From Neodontobutis hainanensis (Eukaryota > Chordata > Actinopteri > Gobiiformes > Odontobutidae): DNA of 64,000 nucleotides. A program made the translations under genes and the position numbers. Shown here piece by piece: positions 13,001 to 21,112 of the stretch. How positions within the stretch are numbered: position 1 is the stretch's first letter; every line of letters begins with the position of its first letter. The DNA is taken from assembly GCA_024349245.1 (NCBI GenBank), contig JALDNG010000038.1, positions 1,364,001 to 1,428,000 on the forward strand, written 5' to 3'. Below the pieces are notes generated by a model. The model ran no database searches. It was given only the letters and a program-made list of their open reading frames with translations, and was not told where the DNA came from.

Positions 13001-15479
13001 GCTGGTTATTCGAGTGTGCGCCTGCGACAGCCATGGAAACATGCAGACGTGCAGCCCTGAGGTCCTGCCCTTCTCAGATGGCCTCACAACCGGAGCTCTG
13101 GTGGCCATCTTGCTCTGCGTTATAATCCTGCTCAGTAAGTGGTCCATGTGAACCAAGACCAAATGATGACCAAGACCAGTTTAGAGTAAGATAAAGACAA
13201 AACCAGGACCTTTAGGGACAGAAACTATTAAGACCAAGGCCACTCTGCTACACATCAATGCTGACTATGGTCTCAATTTTAATGTGTAAATTCCTAAAGA
13301 TATGGCACATTTAGTCAAGAATATTAAGTTAGTAGCATTTTTGATTTACTCACTGTTAAACCCAACCAGTGTGTAACTGGATTTTATTAGGCCTTAAGTA
13401 TTCATGAGTTTTTGCCACTGAAACAGCTAAAGAAGTCATCTATGGCATGTACATCTGGCATATTTTATCCCAAAACTATAAGTCAGTGAGGTTTATACTG
13501 TTATGGTTGCTGTGCTACATTATTTTGGATTATTTATTCAACAGTCATTGAAAACTAACATTGCTATTGTGAATTGAATACTAATAATTGACTTTACACA
13601 TTACGTATCCTGTTTAAATAACAGTGATTAAAATTGACCAAGTGGTTCTGAGACTGGTCTCAACACTTAGTTTGGTCTCAAGTACTCTAACACTATAGTA
13701 ACTTTATTTAGAAGCTCTCATTCTGCTTCCTTCTTTGTTCCTCAAAACCGTCTCAGTGCAAGTGTAATTCAGCGCAGCAGGCCTGTCAGGATTTGGATGG
13801 GTTCAAAGCCAGAAAAGAGCATTAGCTGTTGGCATAGTGGTGCTTATTACTGAAAGAGACAGGAACATACTGTAGGTCATTTGAGGCCACTGCGGGGGGG
13901 GGGGAATTGCAATTCACATAAAACCACAAAAAAAAAAAATTTGAGTTTTCATTCAAATATTTTTTGTGTGTCTGAACCATTTATTATGAATTAAAAATAA
14001 GCACTTTGAGTTTGAAAACAAAGTTGTGTTTTTTGTTTAGAGGTAAACTGTTGTTGACGGTAAATATAGGGCTTTGAAAATGCAGTGGATTCCCGATTCA
14101 TTTGGGAATTGTAGTCATGTTATTCAGTGCTAGTCTAAATAATTTTCACTGGCAGTTTCTCGTTTTTACTCTAACTTTAGCTCTTCATTTGTGACAGCTG
14201 TCATTTTACCTGTCGTCATTTCATTTGTTCAGTGAGGCTGCAGTGTCGGATTGGACATGATCAGCTTTCATAAAATGTTTCCTTCCTGCTGAGGCGTCAT
14301 CATCACAGGAATCCATACAAAAGGACATCATCATTTGTTTTTCTGTAGGACTTTGTACAACAAATTCAATGCCATGTTGTTGGTCTTTCTGTAGGTTTGA
14401 ACTCATCCAGATCAATTCACGCAAAAGTTTTCTAGAAGTAGGTATCTTGAGAGTTTTTTAGGAAGGGTTCAGTATTTTGTAAATGTGAGTCTAACATTAT
14501 TCCCTGCAGTAGATAGTTAACACACTTCCCCTTTGAAGAAGCAGAGAATAAAAATACCAAACCATGTACTACTGTGGCTACTGAAATGGGATCCATAGAG
14601 TATTTTTCCACTATATATGCTGCTGAGAACAGAAAATAGCTCATGTTATGGGCTTGTAAATCTAAGGACTGAGCACTGAGCCACACCTTTTAAGATTGAA
14701 GGGCTCAGGGAACCATGATAGGAAAGCCCATGAATGCCTTTGTAATAGTACACACATACCAGGATTAAAGACTATTCAGTTTTACACAATAAGTACAATT
14801 TCCAATGCTCGGATAAAATGAAATAACAGTTGCATTATTTATTGATATGCCCTTGACCATGAGCGCTACACATTTTTTGCTGTTTGCTGTAAACCGATAG
14901 CCACCGTTTGAAGTTTGTGCTTGATGCAAAATGTACAGGGCACAAAGAGGACTTAAGTGGTGCTTTAGCAAAAAGAAAGAGCCTCCTACAGCGCCCAGTC
15001 TTTTACCTGTGAGATATACACGTTATGTCTGCAGTTTTGTTAAGTGGAGCTCTTTCTTTGCAGTGAAAGGAAGCACTACAGTAATGTTACATCACATTGT
15101 GGGAAGTATGTTTGACTCAAAATGACCTTACATCTGAAACTGAATCACTTGTGATTTCCAAATTTAGCTCAATAAAACTTCCTATATGAGAAGGACAGGT
15201 ATCCTACAAAAACAGTAAAAGCATAAACTGGGATTGTTCAGAAATTAAAAATTCCCTGTGCAGAATGAATGAGTAAGATGTCTTCAATTCAGGCTAACTT
15301 AGTTTAGTCTATTGTTAAGTGCATGATAAGAATCAATAAAAAGGATCATAAAAAGATATATGTCAAAAAGCCCAGTGGAGCATTTCTTTCTAAAGATAGG
15401 ATTTCTAAAGGCTTTCTCAGCTTTAGTTACATCAGGCTTTTATATATTTTGTGATGTCACAAATGAAACTGGGTATACA

Positions 15480-15515
<36 letters not shown>

Positions 15516-17852
15516 GTGATTTTAATTGTTTCAACATTTAAACCGTAATCCATAAAATATTTTTAAACTGTGGCACTTTTATTTTGGATTTCAGCACATA
15601 TTTCGTTTCAGACACTTGGATCAAAGAAGAATCAGGTGTCGAGTTGTTCTAGTCTAAACATGTACCACTTTATAAGCAAGTTACAATACTTAAAGTTATG
15701 ATGATAATTTAAATTAAAACATAAATGATTTAAAATTTTGTAGTAATGGTGACTTTCAAAGCAATCCACTTCTAAAAGGAGAATCTTGACGCTCTCCTCT
15801 CGAGTGAAATATCCTGACATCTGCTCATTAACCATAGCTTTTCGCACTTGTGGCCCCTGACAGACTGTCTCATTCACCTCCGTTCGACACTGACAGGCGG
15901 CCGCTGAGCCCAAATGCTGCAGCAGCCCTAAAAACGAAGATCCGGTCAGTAAGAAAGACACTTTTTTTAAACAGACACCCCCGCTTCTATGAAGCCATGC
16001 AGAAGGCATTGTAATTAACACCCAGGTGGGGGCCGAGTAGAGAACTATGGTACCTGCAGTGAGGACAAAAAGGGAAAAAGCTGAGGAGGAGAGACAGGTG
16101 AGGCAGGGATTTATCTAGAAGCAGAGGTAGTTGGATCTTTTGTCACAAGAATCATGAGTTTATCTCAAGCAAGTGTGCAGCTTTTGTTGGGTTTAACTTT
16201 GGTTCGGTGGACATTACACATTTCCATAAATTCCTCCATATTTGTCATATTTATGGCCACAACACTAACTACGTAAAACACTACAGGTTCTCAGTTCCAT
16301 TTGATCCACCTCAAAGTTAGGTTTGAAAACAGGTTAAAAAAAAAAAAAAAAAAAAAAAAACATTATAATTTCCCATTGGCTTCATGGAAAATGGCCTGTG
16401 TCCCACCGAAAGAAGTGACTGCACTATGAAGTTTTCTTAATTAATGTTTATAGTTAGCATGTTTACAGCCAAATGAGATAAGTATGCATCTGGTAACACT
16501 ATGATCCATTTTGACAAGACCAAAAGCAACCAGTGCATCAGAATTTATAATCCTTATTTAGACTTTACTGATGTGCTACACTTTCTACACCCTGTGAGCA
16601 CCTACGGTACCCCTGTAGGGACATGCTGTTGTCAATGAGCAAATCCAGGTTTACAGTCAAAATTTTGTCTTCTAAATAAGATTATACTGTAAAATAATGC
16701 CCGCTTTAATTAGATAGAATAGACTTGGCCAGATGAGTGTTATTTCAAGGAAGTTATACACGATTGAAAACATCATGTTTGCTTTGGTAACACTGTATGG
16801 TAAAAAGGCACTTTGAGTGCCTATTAGGTGGAAAAGCGCTATATAAATAACAAAAAAATTTAAATATGCATATAATATTAAAATTATTTATTTTTGACCC
16901 CTAATGTTCAGGTTTGTTTAGAAAGCACTAAACCTTGAGAAAAATACTGTTTGTGTGTTTTAAAACAAAATGAAGTCACAAATGAACAAACGTGTTTATA
17001 TAAAATCTGGCCCCACAGAGTGCTCTTTTGTGTAAGCACTGTGAGTTGTCTTTTCCATCTGAAGAGAATGAAGCAGATGAGATACGAGGCTGTCTGTGCT
17101 GCAGAGTATAAAAAAAAGGAACTGTGCACTTTATACAGCGAATGTGCCATTCAAGGGAAAAGAAAGAAAAAGCTTTTTTCACTGAATCTTTAATAAAAGG
17201 AGGTGAACGCCTGAGGCAGAGTTGGGGATTTATCACTGGTAGCAAATGTGTCTCCCCTCTGCGTGCTGGCTCCCCTGTGCACTTTAATGCATGACATATG
17301 TTAGCAGCACACGTCTTACGCTCAGCATTCTCTCTCTGCACTCCCCTCTGTTTTTGTGTAGTGATCGTGGTACTGTTTGCTGCCCTGAGGAGACAGAGGA
17401 AGAAGGAGCCTCTGATCATCTCCAAAGAGGATGTCAGAGACAACGTTGTCAGCTACAACGATGAAGGGGGCGGCGAGGAGGACACTCAGGCCTTTGATAT
17501 TGGCACACTGCGCAACCCAGAGGTGATGGATGCTAACAAGCTACGTAGGGACATCATACCCGAAATGCTGTTTCCCTTTCGCAGGACATCACCTATAAAG
17601 GATAACACTGATGTCAGAGACTTCATTAACGGGAGGCTTCAGGAGAACGACTCAGACCCCACAGCGCCCCCTTATGACTCCCTGGCAACATATGCGTACG
17701 AGGGCAGTGGCTCGCTGGCAGAGTCCCTCAGCTCGCTTGAATCCGCCGCCACCGAAGGAGACCAGGATTACGATTACCTCAGCAACTGGGGGCCACACTT
17801 TAAAAAGTTGGCAGAAATGTACATAGGAAAAAGCCCTGAGCTAGAGACCTAG
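3899..17852 (+). CDS. cdh10: Type II classical cadherin, cadherin-10-like (exons 4-12 of the gene; 5' part outside the window)
   Basis: The spliced CDS joins 3899..4018, 5350..5517, 5878..6059, 8056..8309, 11249..11385, 11455..11576, 12639..12747, 12883..13134 and 17362..17852. All introns are GT-AG and the phases join into one frame of 611 residues plus TAG. The product is a calcium-dependent homophilic adhesion protein of the plasma membrane that anchors to catenins. Seen: EC linkers DVNDSPP (86-92), DVDEPP (200-205) and DVNDNAP (304-310), a membrane segment at about 434-457, the p120-binding core YNDEGGGEED (480-489) and the beta-catenin-binding end with DPTAPPYDSLATYAYEG (547-563). The family is about 790 residues long, so about 180 residues (signal peptide, propeptide, EC1) lie to the left. 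Within CDH6/9/10, the short exon 10 and the words RRDIIPE and TEGDQ favour CDH10. CDH9 or CDH6 remain possible; a tree would decide. Family comparison is from memory. Confidence 0.9.
4019..5349 (+). other. Cadherin intron 4
   Basis: This is an AT-rich intron of 1331 bp from GTAAGA to CCAG. I see no repeat element or RNA gene that I can name. Confidence 0.85.
5350..5517 (+). CDS. cdh10: cdh10-like exon 5 (EC2, second part)
   Basis: This 168 bp exon (acceptor CCAG, donor GTAAGA) encodes residues 41-96. Visible are the MDRE motif (50-53), the near-invariant type II stretch QAKDMAGQMGGLSGTTTV, and the EC2-EC3 calcium linker DVNDSPP (86-92), where the family usually has DVNDNPP. N96 begins an N-H-S sequon completed by the next exon. 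Reading on past the donor meets a stop at 5571..5573, so the donor is needed. Confidence 0.94.
5518..5877 (+). other. Cadherin intron 5
   Basis: This 360 bp intron from GTAAGA to CCAG has a short A run near 5678-5687. Nothing else is recognised. Confidence 0.85.
5878..6059 (+). CDS. cdh10: cdh10-like exon 6 (EC3, first part)
   Basis: This 182 bp exon ends in phase 0 before GTACTT. It encodes residues 97-157, with VESTEIGGAIGRIKADDPD giving the EC3 E and DPD calcium ligands, NAEMEY, and TQEGVIIIKK. The matching mammalian exon is about 188 bp as I remember it. The missing two codons fall in the loop that normally reads like DGDGTDMF and here reads GGHDTF (135-140). A short EC3 loop is a lineage feature worth checking against other fish. 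Confidence 0.93.
6060..8055 (+). other. Cadherin intron 6
   Basis: This 1996 bp AT-rich intron has a run of T at 7989-8006 shortly before the exon 7 acceptor (GCAG, 8053..8055). No known element was recognised. Small open frames here have no gene character. Confidence 0.85.
8056..8309 (+). CDS. cdh10: cdh10-like exon 7 (EC3 end and EC4 start)
   Basis: This 254 bp exon, the standard length, starts in phase 0 at ALDYETKKDY (158-167) and ends two bases into a lysine codon before GTAAGT. It carries the EC3-EC4 linker VEDVDEPPVF (198-207), EC4 VHEDTASG, and the ARDPD calcium site (231-235). Family members usually have PRF where this protein has ARF (180-182), and LGPF where it has HGLQF. These changes sit in EC3 and do not touch calcium ligands. 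Confidence 0.94.
9459..9490. repeat. Perfect 32 bp palindrome
   Basis: The left half gaatgatgacactaat is followed directly by its exact reverse complement, attagtgtcatcattc, with no loop. The match stops abruptly on both sides. Confidence 0.9.
10148..10454 (+). repeat. Dispersed repeat family R1, copy 2, with CTCF-like core
   Basis: It is collinear with 3250-3556 over about 300 bp, including CGACTTTACAAGTGT, AAAATCATGTTTACAGC, TGGCTCCGG, GACAACTCTGGGGG and TTTTACT.TGCAG. It lacks the AT-rich insertion seen in copy 1 and has a G run and a T run expanded. Both copies lie in introns of the cadherin in the same orientation as the gene. Confidence 0.75.
10244..10257 (+). promoter_or_regulatory. 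CTCF-like core in repeat R1 copy 2
   Basis: CCACTAGAGGGCAG fits CCASYAGRKGGCRS at all positions. It differs from the copy 1 site by one allowed base, so the motif has survived while flanking bases diverged. Confidence 0.45.
11249..11385 (+). CDS. cdh10: cdh10-like exon 8 (EC4, middle)
   Basis: This 137 bp exon, the standard length, has acceptor TTTTTCAG and donor GTAAGT. It encodes residues 242-288: YSIDRHTDLERLFNID, the LDRE calcium motif (270-273) and WHNISVVATEIN. Two N-glycosylation sequons are visible, N261-G-T and N279-I-S. It ends one base into an asparagine codon. Confidence 0.95.
11455..11576 (+). CDS. cdh10: cdh10-like exon 9 (EC4 end, EC4-EC5 linker)
   Basis: This 122 bp exon lies only 69 bp after exon 8, the shortest intron in the window. 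It encodes residues 288-328, with NNPRETTRVPVFIKVLDVND, the linker DVNDNAP (304-310) and YDTFVCENVKAGQ. NNP.ETTRV.VF is a CDH10-like wording in my memory of the family. The donor is GTGACA, weaker than its neighbours. If it is not used, the frame stays open for 75 more codons into a LINE fragment and stops at 11799..11801. Confidence 0.94.
11612..11800 (-). mobile_element. 5'-truncated RTE/Rex3-like LINE 3' end, minus strand
   Basis: Read on the minus strand it ends in GATGGATGGA-type tandem repeats (11612-11637). This is preceded by the 3' region shared with 34740-34940: GGGAGGAGACCCCGGGG, CTAG/TTTCTCGGCTGGCCTGGGAA, CCCCGGAAGAGCTGGAGGAA and the GGTCGCGGG/CCCGGCCCCG part. The middle is deleted compared with the other copy. 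It sits 35 bp after the exon 9 donor. No clear target duplication was seen. RTE elements ending in GATG repeats are known as Rex3 in fish. Confidence 0.8.
12052..12267 (-). mobile_element. tRNA-derived SINE, minus strand
   Basis: Read on the minus strand, an A box TGGCTCAGTGG and a perfect Pol III B box GGTTCGATTCC (complement of 12205-12215) are followed by CTTGGCAAGACACTTAACCC-like sequence. It ends with the teleost SINE tail AAGTCGCTTTGGATAAAAGC. The same family occurs at 48222-48434. Confidence 0.85.
12639..12747 (+). CDS. cdh10: cdh10-like exon 10 (EC5, first part)
   Basis: This 109 bp exon has acceptor TCTTGCAG and donor GTAAAA. It encodes residues 329-364, including LIQTISAVDTDEP, FSISASNPNFT with sequon N357-F-T, and ends one base into an aspartate codon. 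The exon holds 36 whole codons. From memory, CDH10 also has 36 here whereas CDH6 and CDH9 have about 39, so length is one of the better arguments for cdh10. Confidence 0.93.
12748..12882 (+). other. Cadherin intron 10
   Basis: This short intron of 135 bp runs from GTAAAA to ACAG. Nothing else is recognised. Confidence 0.9.
12883..13134 (+). CDS. cdh10: cdh10-like exon 11 (EC5 end and most of the membrane segment)
   Basis: This 252 bp exon, the standard length, has acceptor ACACAG and donor GTAAGT. It encodes residues 365-449: NTANILTRREGFSRRE, VISDNDYPIQSS, the membrane-proximal cysteines C410, C412 and C421 around VCACDSHGNMQTC, and hydrophobic TTGALVAILLCVIILL. VISDNDYPIQSS and CACDS.GNMQ are typical of the CDH6/9/10 group. 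If the donor is skipped, five more codons follow and then a stop at 13149..13151, just after the membrane segment. Confidence 0.95.
13893..13904 (+). repeat. Homopolymer G run
   Basis: About a dozen consecutive G lie in the cadherin intron 11, followed shortly by a 12-base A run (13929-13940). Such runs are prone to sequencing length error. Confidence 0.8.
15482..15515 (+). repeat. (ATT)n microsatellite
   Basis: Eleven or so uninterrupted TTA units lie in intron 11. The open frame through it is a run of tyrosines and is not a gene. Confidence 0.95.
16336..16360 (+). repeat. A25 homopolymer
   Basis: This is an uninterrupted A run in intron 11. It could be the tail of a retroposed fragment, but the sequence before it is not recognisable. 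Confidence 0.9.
16800..16850 (+). mobile_element. SINE/LINE-type tail fragment
   Basis: GGCACTTTGAGTGCC (16807-16821) and AAAAGCGCTATATAAAT (16832-16848) match the common teleost retroposon end 'aaagcgctatataaat'. Only the tail is left. Confidence 0.5.
17362..17852 (+). CDS. cdh10: cdh10-like exon 12 (end of membrane segment and complete cytoplasmic tail)
   Basis: This last coding exon has acceptor TTTTTGTGTAG and stop TAG at 17850..17852. It encodes residues 449-611. It begins with MIVVLFAAL, the stop-transfer RRQRKK (458-463), the p120/delta-catenin core YNDEGGGEED (480-489), AFDIGTLRNPE, RRDIIPE (510-516), NTDVRDFINGRL, and the beta-catenin-binding end with SSLES and DYDYLSNWGP (584-593). 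Relatives usually have a WGPRFKKLAEMYGG-type end finishing in acidic serine-rich residues. Here it reads WGPHFKKLAEMYIGKS and ends PELET. Confidence 0.95.
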
Positions 17853-18622
17853 AACAGCCATGAGTATTTTTCTAGCTCTTTTTTTCTCTGTTTTCTGACT
17901 GTTTGTGGACCTCGCTAGCCAGACAGTGACTTGTGTGATTAACTGGCGAGCTTGTCCACTGTCTGTCTACCTATCTATCAAACTATATGTTTATCTGTCG
18001 AGTTCACTAGCCTTGTGCTGCTCGACTATTTGTCTCTTTGATTCTCATATACGTTAGCAGACTAGCACACATACAGACACAATGAATTCTGAAATCCAGC
18101 CGTGGATGTTGAAACTAAGACTTGAACTCAGTTTTACAGAGATACCGTATTCTTGAAGTTTTATTGTTTTTTTTTTTTGGTCATAATCAGTAAAGATGCC
18201 TTTGAATTTTAGGATTTTTGTGAATAATGGTGTGGACAATGTGTTTTGTAATTGATCTGAGCGATAGTAGTATTGTATACTATCAATGTTTAATGGCAGC
18301 GGACTGGGTTGGGGTCGGGGAGGAGTCACGCAGCTTTTCATGCCGACTCCATTCAATACTGTACATGTATAAAGTGTTTTTATGATGGACATCCTATATA
18401 CTATTTGCTATCTTTGTTTGACCACGTGAATGGTTGGTGCAGTTTATTCGTCAAACTGTGAATTCATTTCATCATTTCGGTGTAATATGTAATGGAAAGT
18501 GTATGTTGTAGGAAAACAGTCATACACTGAATTCATGCTGTTTGAATGCGGAGTCATAGTGTTTTATATTTATATTTTTATACGTATTTTCTTAATAAAA
18601 TTGTTGGAAAAACACTATATTT
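17853..18622 (+). other. cdh10: 3' untranslated region of the cadherin
   Basis: The stretch follows the TAG stop and is AT-rich. It has a T run at 18170..18179 and no open frame of note on this strand. The AATAAA signal lies at 18594..18599, and cleavage is expected 10-25 bases later, near 18615. The exact cleavage site is inferred, and longer 3'UTR forms using later signals cannot be excluded. Confidence 0.7.
18594..18599 (+). terminator. Poly(A) signal AATAAA of the cadherin
   Basis: This canonical hexamer lies about 742 bases after the stop codon. It is followed by AACACTATATTTCATTGTCC and a GT-containing stretch that can act as the downstream element. It is the first canonical AATAAA after the stop. 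Confidence 0.75.
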
Positions 18623-20560
18623 CATTGTCCACTGTCAGTGCTGATCATTTAGTTTAGTTGGTACTAGTTTTATTTTCCTTTCCCAATACAATACTCTTAC
18701 TAAGATCAAAAAACACAAACATCTGATCCTCCTAAAGAAAATTAAGGTGATTTCACTTATTTTAATTTTTGTTCAAATTGCACACAAAACCAACAAATAT
18801 GTCATAACACAAATTTGGTCATACAAGCTTCACAAATAGTCATAACCCTTGGATTAATGTCTTGTTTTAGGGTATGGACTGCAATCCAAAATCTTAAGCC
18901 TGACTTTAATGAGGTGCCACTGATAGCTAAGACCTTAATAAGGCAATGGGATTTAAAATTTGCATTTGTTTTTTTTGTTTTTTTAGAATAATAGCCTGTA
19001 ACCCTGTACTATAATGAGAGCTTGACATGTGCCACATATTGTGTGACTAAAATTCAATGACTTTAAGGAAGAAAATGTTCTTAATTCTTTTCATACTTTC
19101 TTGCTTTTTATCAAAGTGCAGACTTCTGTGTTCAGGTAAAGGTATCAAGGAAAGGTAAGTTATTTTGGATCCTTTATACTTAGACACTAAGTGCTGGCCT
19201 GTAGCTCAAGTACAGTTTGCTTTTATCATTGTACAATTCTGAGGTTTTAAGTCTCTACTGAGCATATTAAAATCTTTACAAAATTGTAGTCTGCCAGGGT
19301 GTTGCCATGAGAAGCCAAATCAATTGCAAGAGGACATGGTTCTGTTTATAAGTCAAACTGTGAGCGACTGCAGTGAGAAGCATGGTGTGGATTTAAGTTT
19401 AAAAAAAAGGATGGACACAGCATAATGCAACACCTGCAGTAACAAAAAAAAGCACATTCAGCATGAAACAGCTGCACTTAACCACAGCGGGAAACAATGC
19501 ACCTTATTTGAAAGGTTGATGTATCTCTGCTACAGTAAAAAACAGATTTAGCTACATTAAAACAAAGTCGTTTTCAGTACAGTATGCTATGCAAGTAAAA
19601 AATGTACGTTATAATGTTGTCTTAAGGCACACTTACACTAGGGTCAGTTTATCTGTGCCATGCTGTTGTGTGATTGACCAGCTCTCTAGGCCTGATACCA
19701 AGGTAAATCTTGTGCATTGTTCACTTTCCCTAATGTCCCTAATGAACGGGCTGCATCGGTTAAACAACACGTGAATGCTGCTTGCATGTGCTCGAACTCG
19801 ATTGCATGTGATGTGTGTCACAAAAGCCCAATCTGATCAAAACTCCAAAAAGTACTTTGAAGGAGAGCGCCTGCCATGTTTTGTGTGAAAGATGCTTGGG
19901 CACAGTTGGGCACATTACGGTCCATAATACTTACAATGAGTCCATTTCTCTCACAAACATAGAACCAAGTCCGAGAGTCTAAAATATTGACTAATTCATG
20001 AAATGAAAGATGTTTGAAAGAAATCCTAAAAAAAATGTTGGATTTATCTTTATGATCCATGTATTCAGATGTCTTCTCTTTAAACCATTTAGCATAAATA
20101 ATACGTTTAATAATAAGTTTGAGGTTTACGAGACATTAATTTAAAAGGTAGGCCTAGGTGTTCAAATTAGCCCGGCATTTTTAAAAATCACTTCTCTCTT
20201 TTGTAAAATCTATGGTGAGATTTGTTAACAAATGTGGTTTATGAACAAACCTAATGGGAAAAGCCCAGACAACAAAGTACATAACGTCTCAACTGTCCTA
20301 AAATACCACAAAACAAAAGCAAGTGTAATCTAATCAGGCCAAACAGAAACCATTACCAACTAAAATGGAGGTCATCCGAAGATGAGGGTCACTTAAATAC
20401 AATCTGTATTCTTGTCTAAATTTAATGACTGGGACACAATTTATTGCCCTCTGTGCCTCTTTGAAAAGAAGTAGGGATAAATTTAATAACAAAGTGGGAC
20501 TTAATGTTTTCTGATTTGGCCTTGGATTTTTTTTTGCCCTTTTACAAAAACACAGATGCT
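18623..20560. other. Intergenic, no gene seen
   Basis: AT-rich sequence beyond the cadherin poly(A) site. Small open frames of 60-80 codons on both strands show no domain or splice structure. Short A and T runs are present. Confidence 0.7.
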
Positions 20561-20561
20561 T

Positions 20562-21112
20562 GTTGAAGAAAAGGTTAAAGCAAAAGCATCTGGACTCAGT
20601 TTTCAAGGTGAAGACAGTTTGTTTCTAATTTCCAGTTTGTTTCTAAAACCAAACCTGATGGACCAGGTTGCTCTGGTCTCATAGTTATGAAAAATTTGGA
20701 CACTGCTGTTCTCAAAGGGTGTTTGAATTTTGGCCAGAGAGGCCAGATAGTTTGAGAGAGGTGGAAATGCCCTCTCTGAACAGATGTAGTAGCCTAGTAT
20801 CAAAACAGTATTTTGAAAACTTAAAAAAAAAAAAAAAAAACAGTTTTACTCTAAAACAACACCTGAATGGATCATTCACAACGACTCACCTCAACCTGTA
20901 ACGTCTCTCACCTCAGGAGTCACACTGTCCATTCAAAGCTAACAGACTATGAGACCAGAACAGCCTGGTTCCATCAGATTTGGTTTCAGGTCAAACCCCT
21001 CCCTCTAGAGATAAAGCTCAGCTCTTTTACCAGTTGATCTCAGAATTGATAAAATTAATTTACCTTGAAAACCGAGTCCAGATGCTTTTACTTTAACCTT
21101 TTCTTCAAGATG
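20562..21112. repeat. Large imperfect inverted repeat
   Basis: Left blocks at 20562-20612 (TTGAAGAAAAGGTTAAAG, AAAAGCATCTGGACTC, GTTTTCAAGGT) and 20645-20686 (AAACCAAACCTGATGGA, CTGGTCTCATAGT) appear reverse-complemented at 21060-21110 and 20946-20987. Each block pair differs at only a few bases. The gap between blocks is 32 bp on the left and 72 bp on the right, so the left arm is a shortened copy. The arm ends with GACCTGGATGACTGAGAACC, a phrase I remember as widespread in teleost genomes. Confidence 0.85.

Larger units (their letters stand above)
13135..17361 (+). other. Cadherin intron 11, the longest complete intron here
   Basis: This 4227 bp intron contains a degenerate AAGACCA-rich tract (13150-13260), a segment resembling intron 9 (13815-13880), a G run (13893-13904), an ATT microsatellite (15482-15515), a complex island at about 15780-16110, an A25 run (16336-16360) and a SINE-like tail (16800-16850). 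The minus-strand open frame of 129 codons at 15632-16021 spans the island and an AT-rich end, and shows no recognisable domain. Confidence 0.8.

Noticed and set aside
15632..16021. 129-codon minus-strand open frame in intron 11
   Set aside because: No recognisable domain, and half of it runs through AT-rich sequence. Kept only as part of a possible non-coding island.
16976..17443. 155-codon minus-strand open frame
   Set aside because: It overlaps the start of cadherin exon 12 in antisense, shows no domain, and the + strand frame is clearly the real one.
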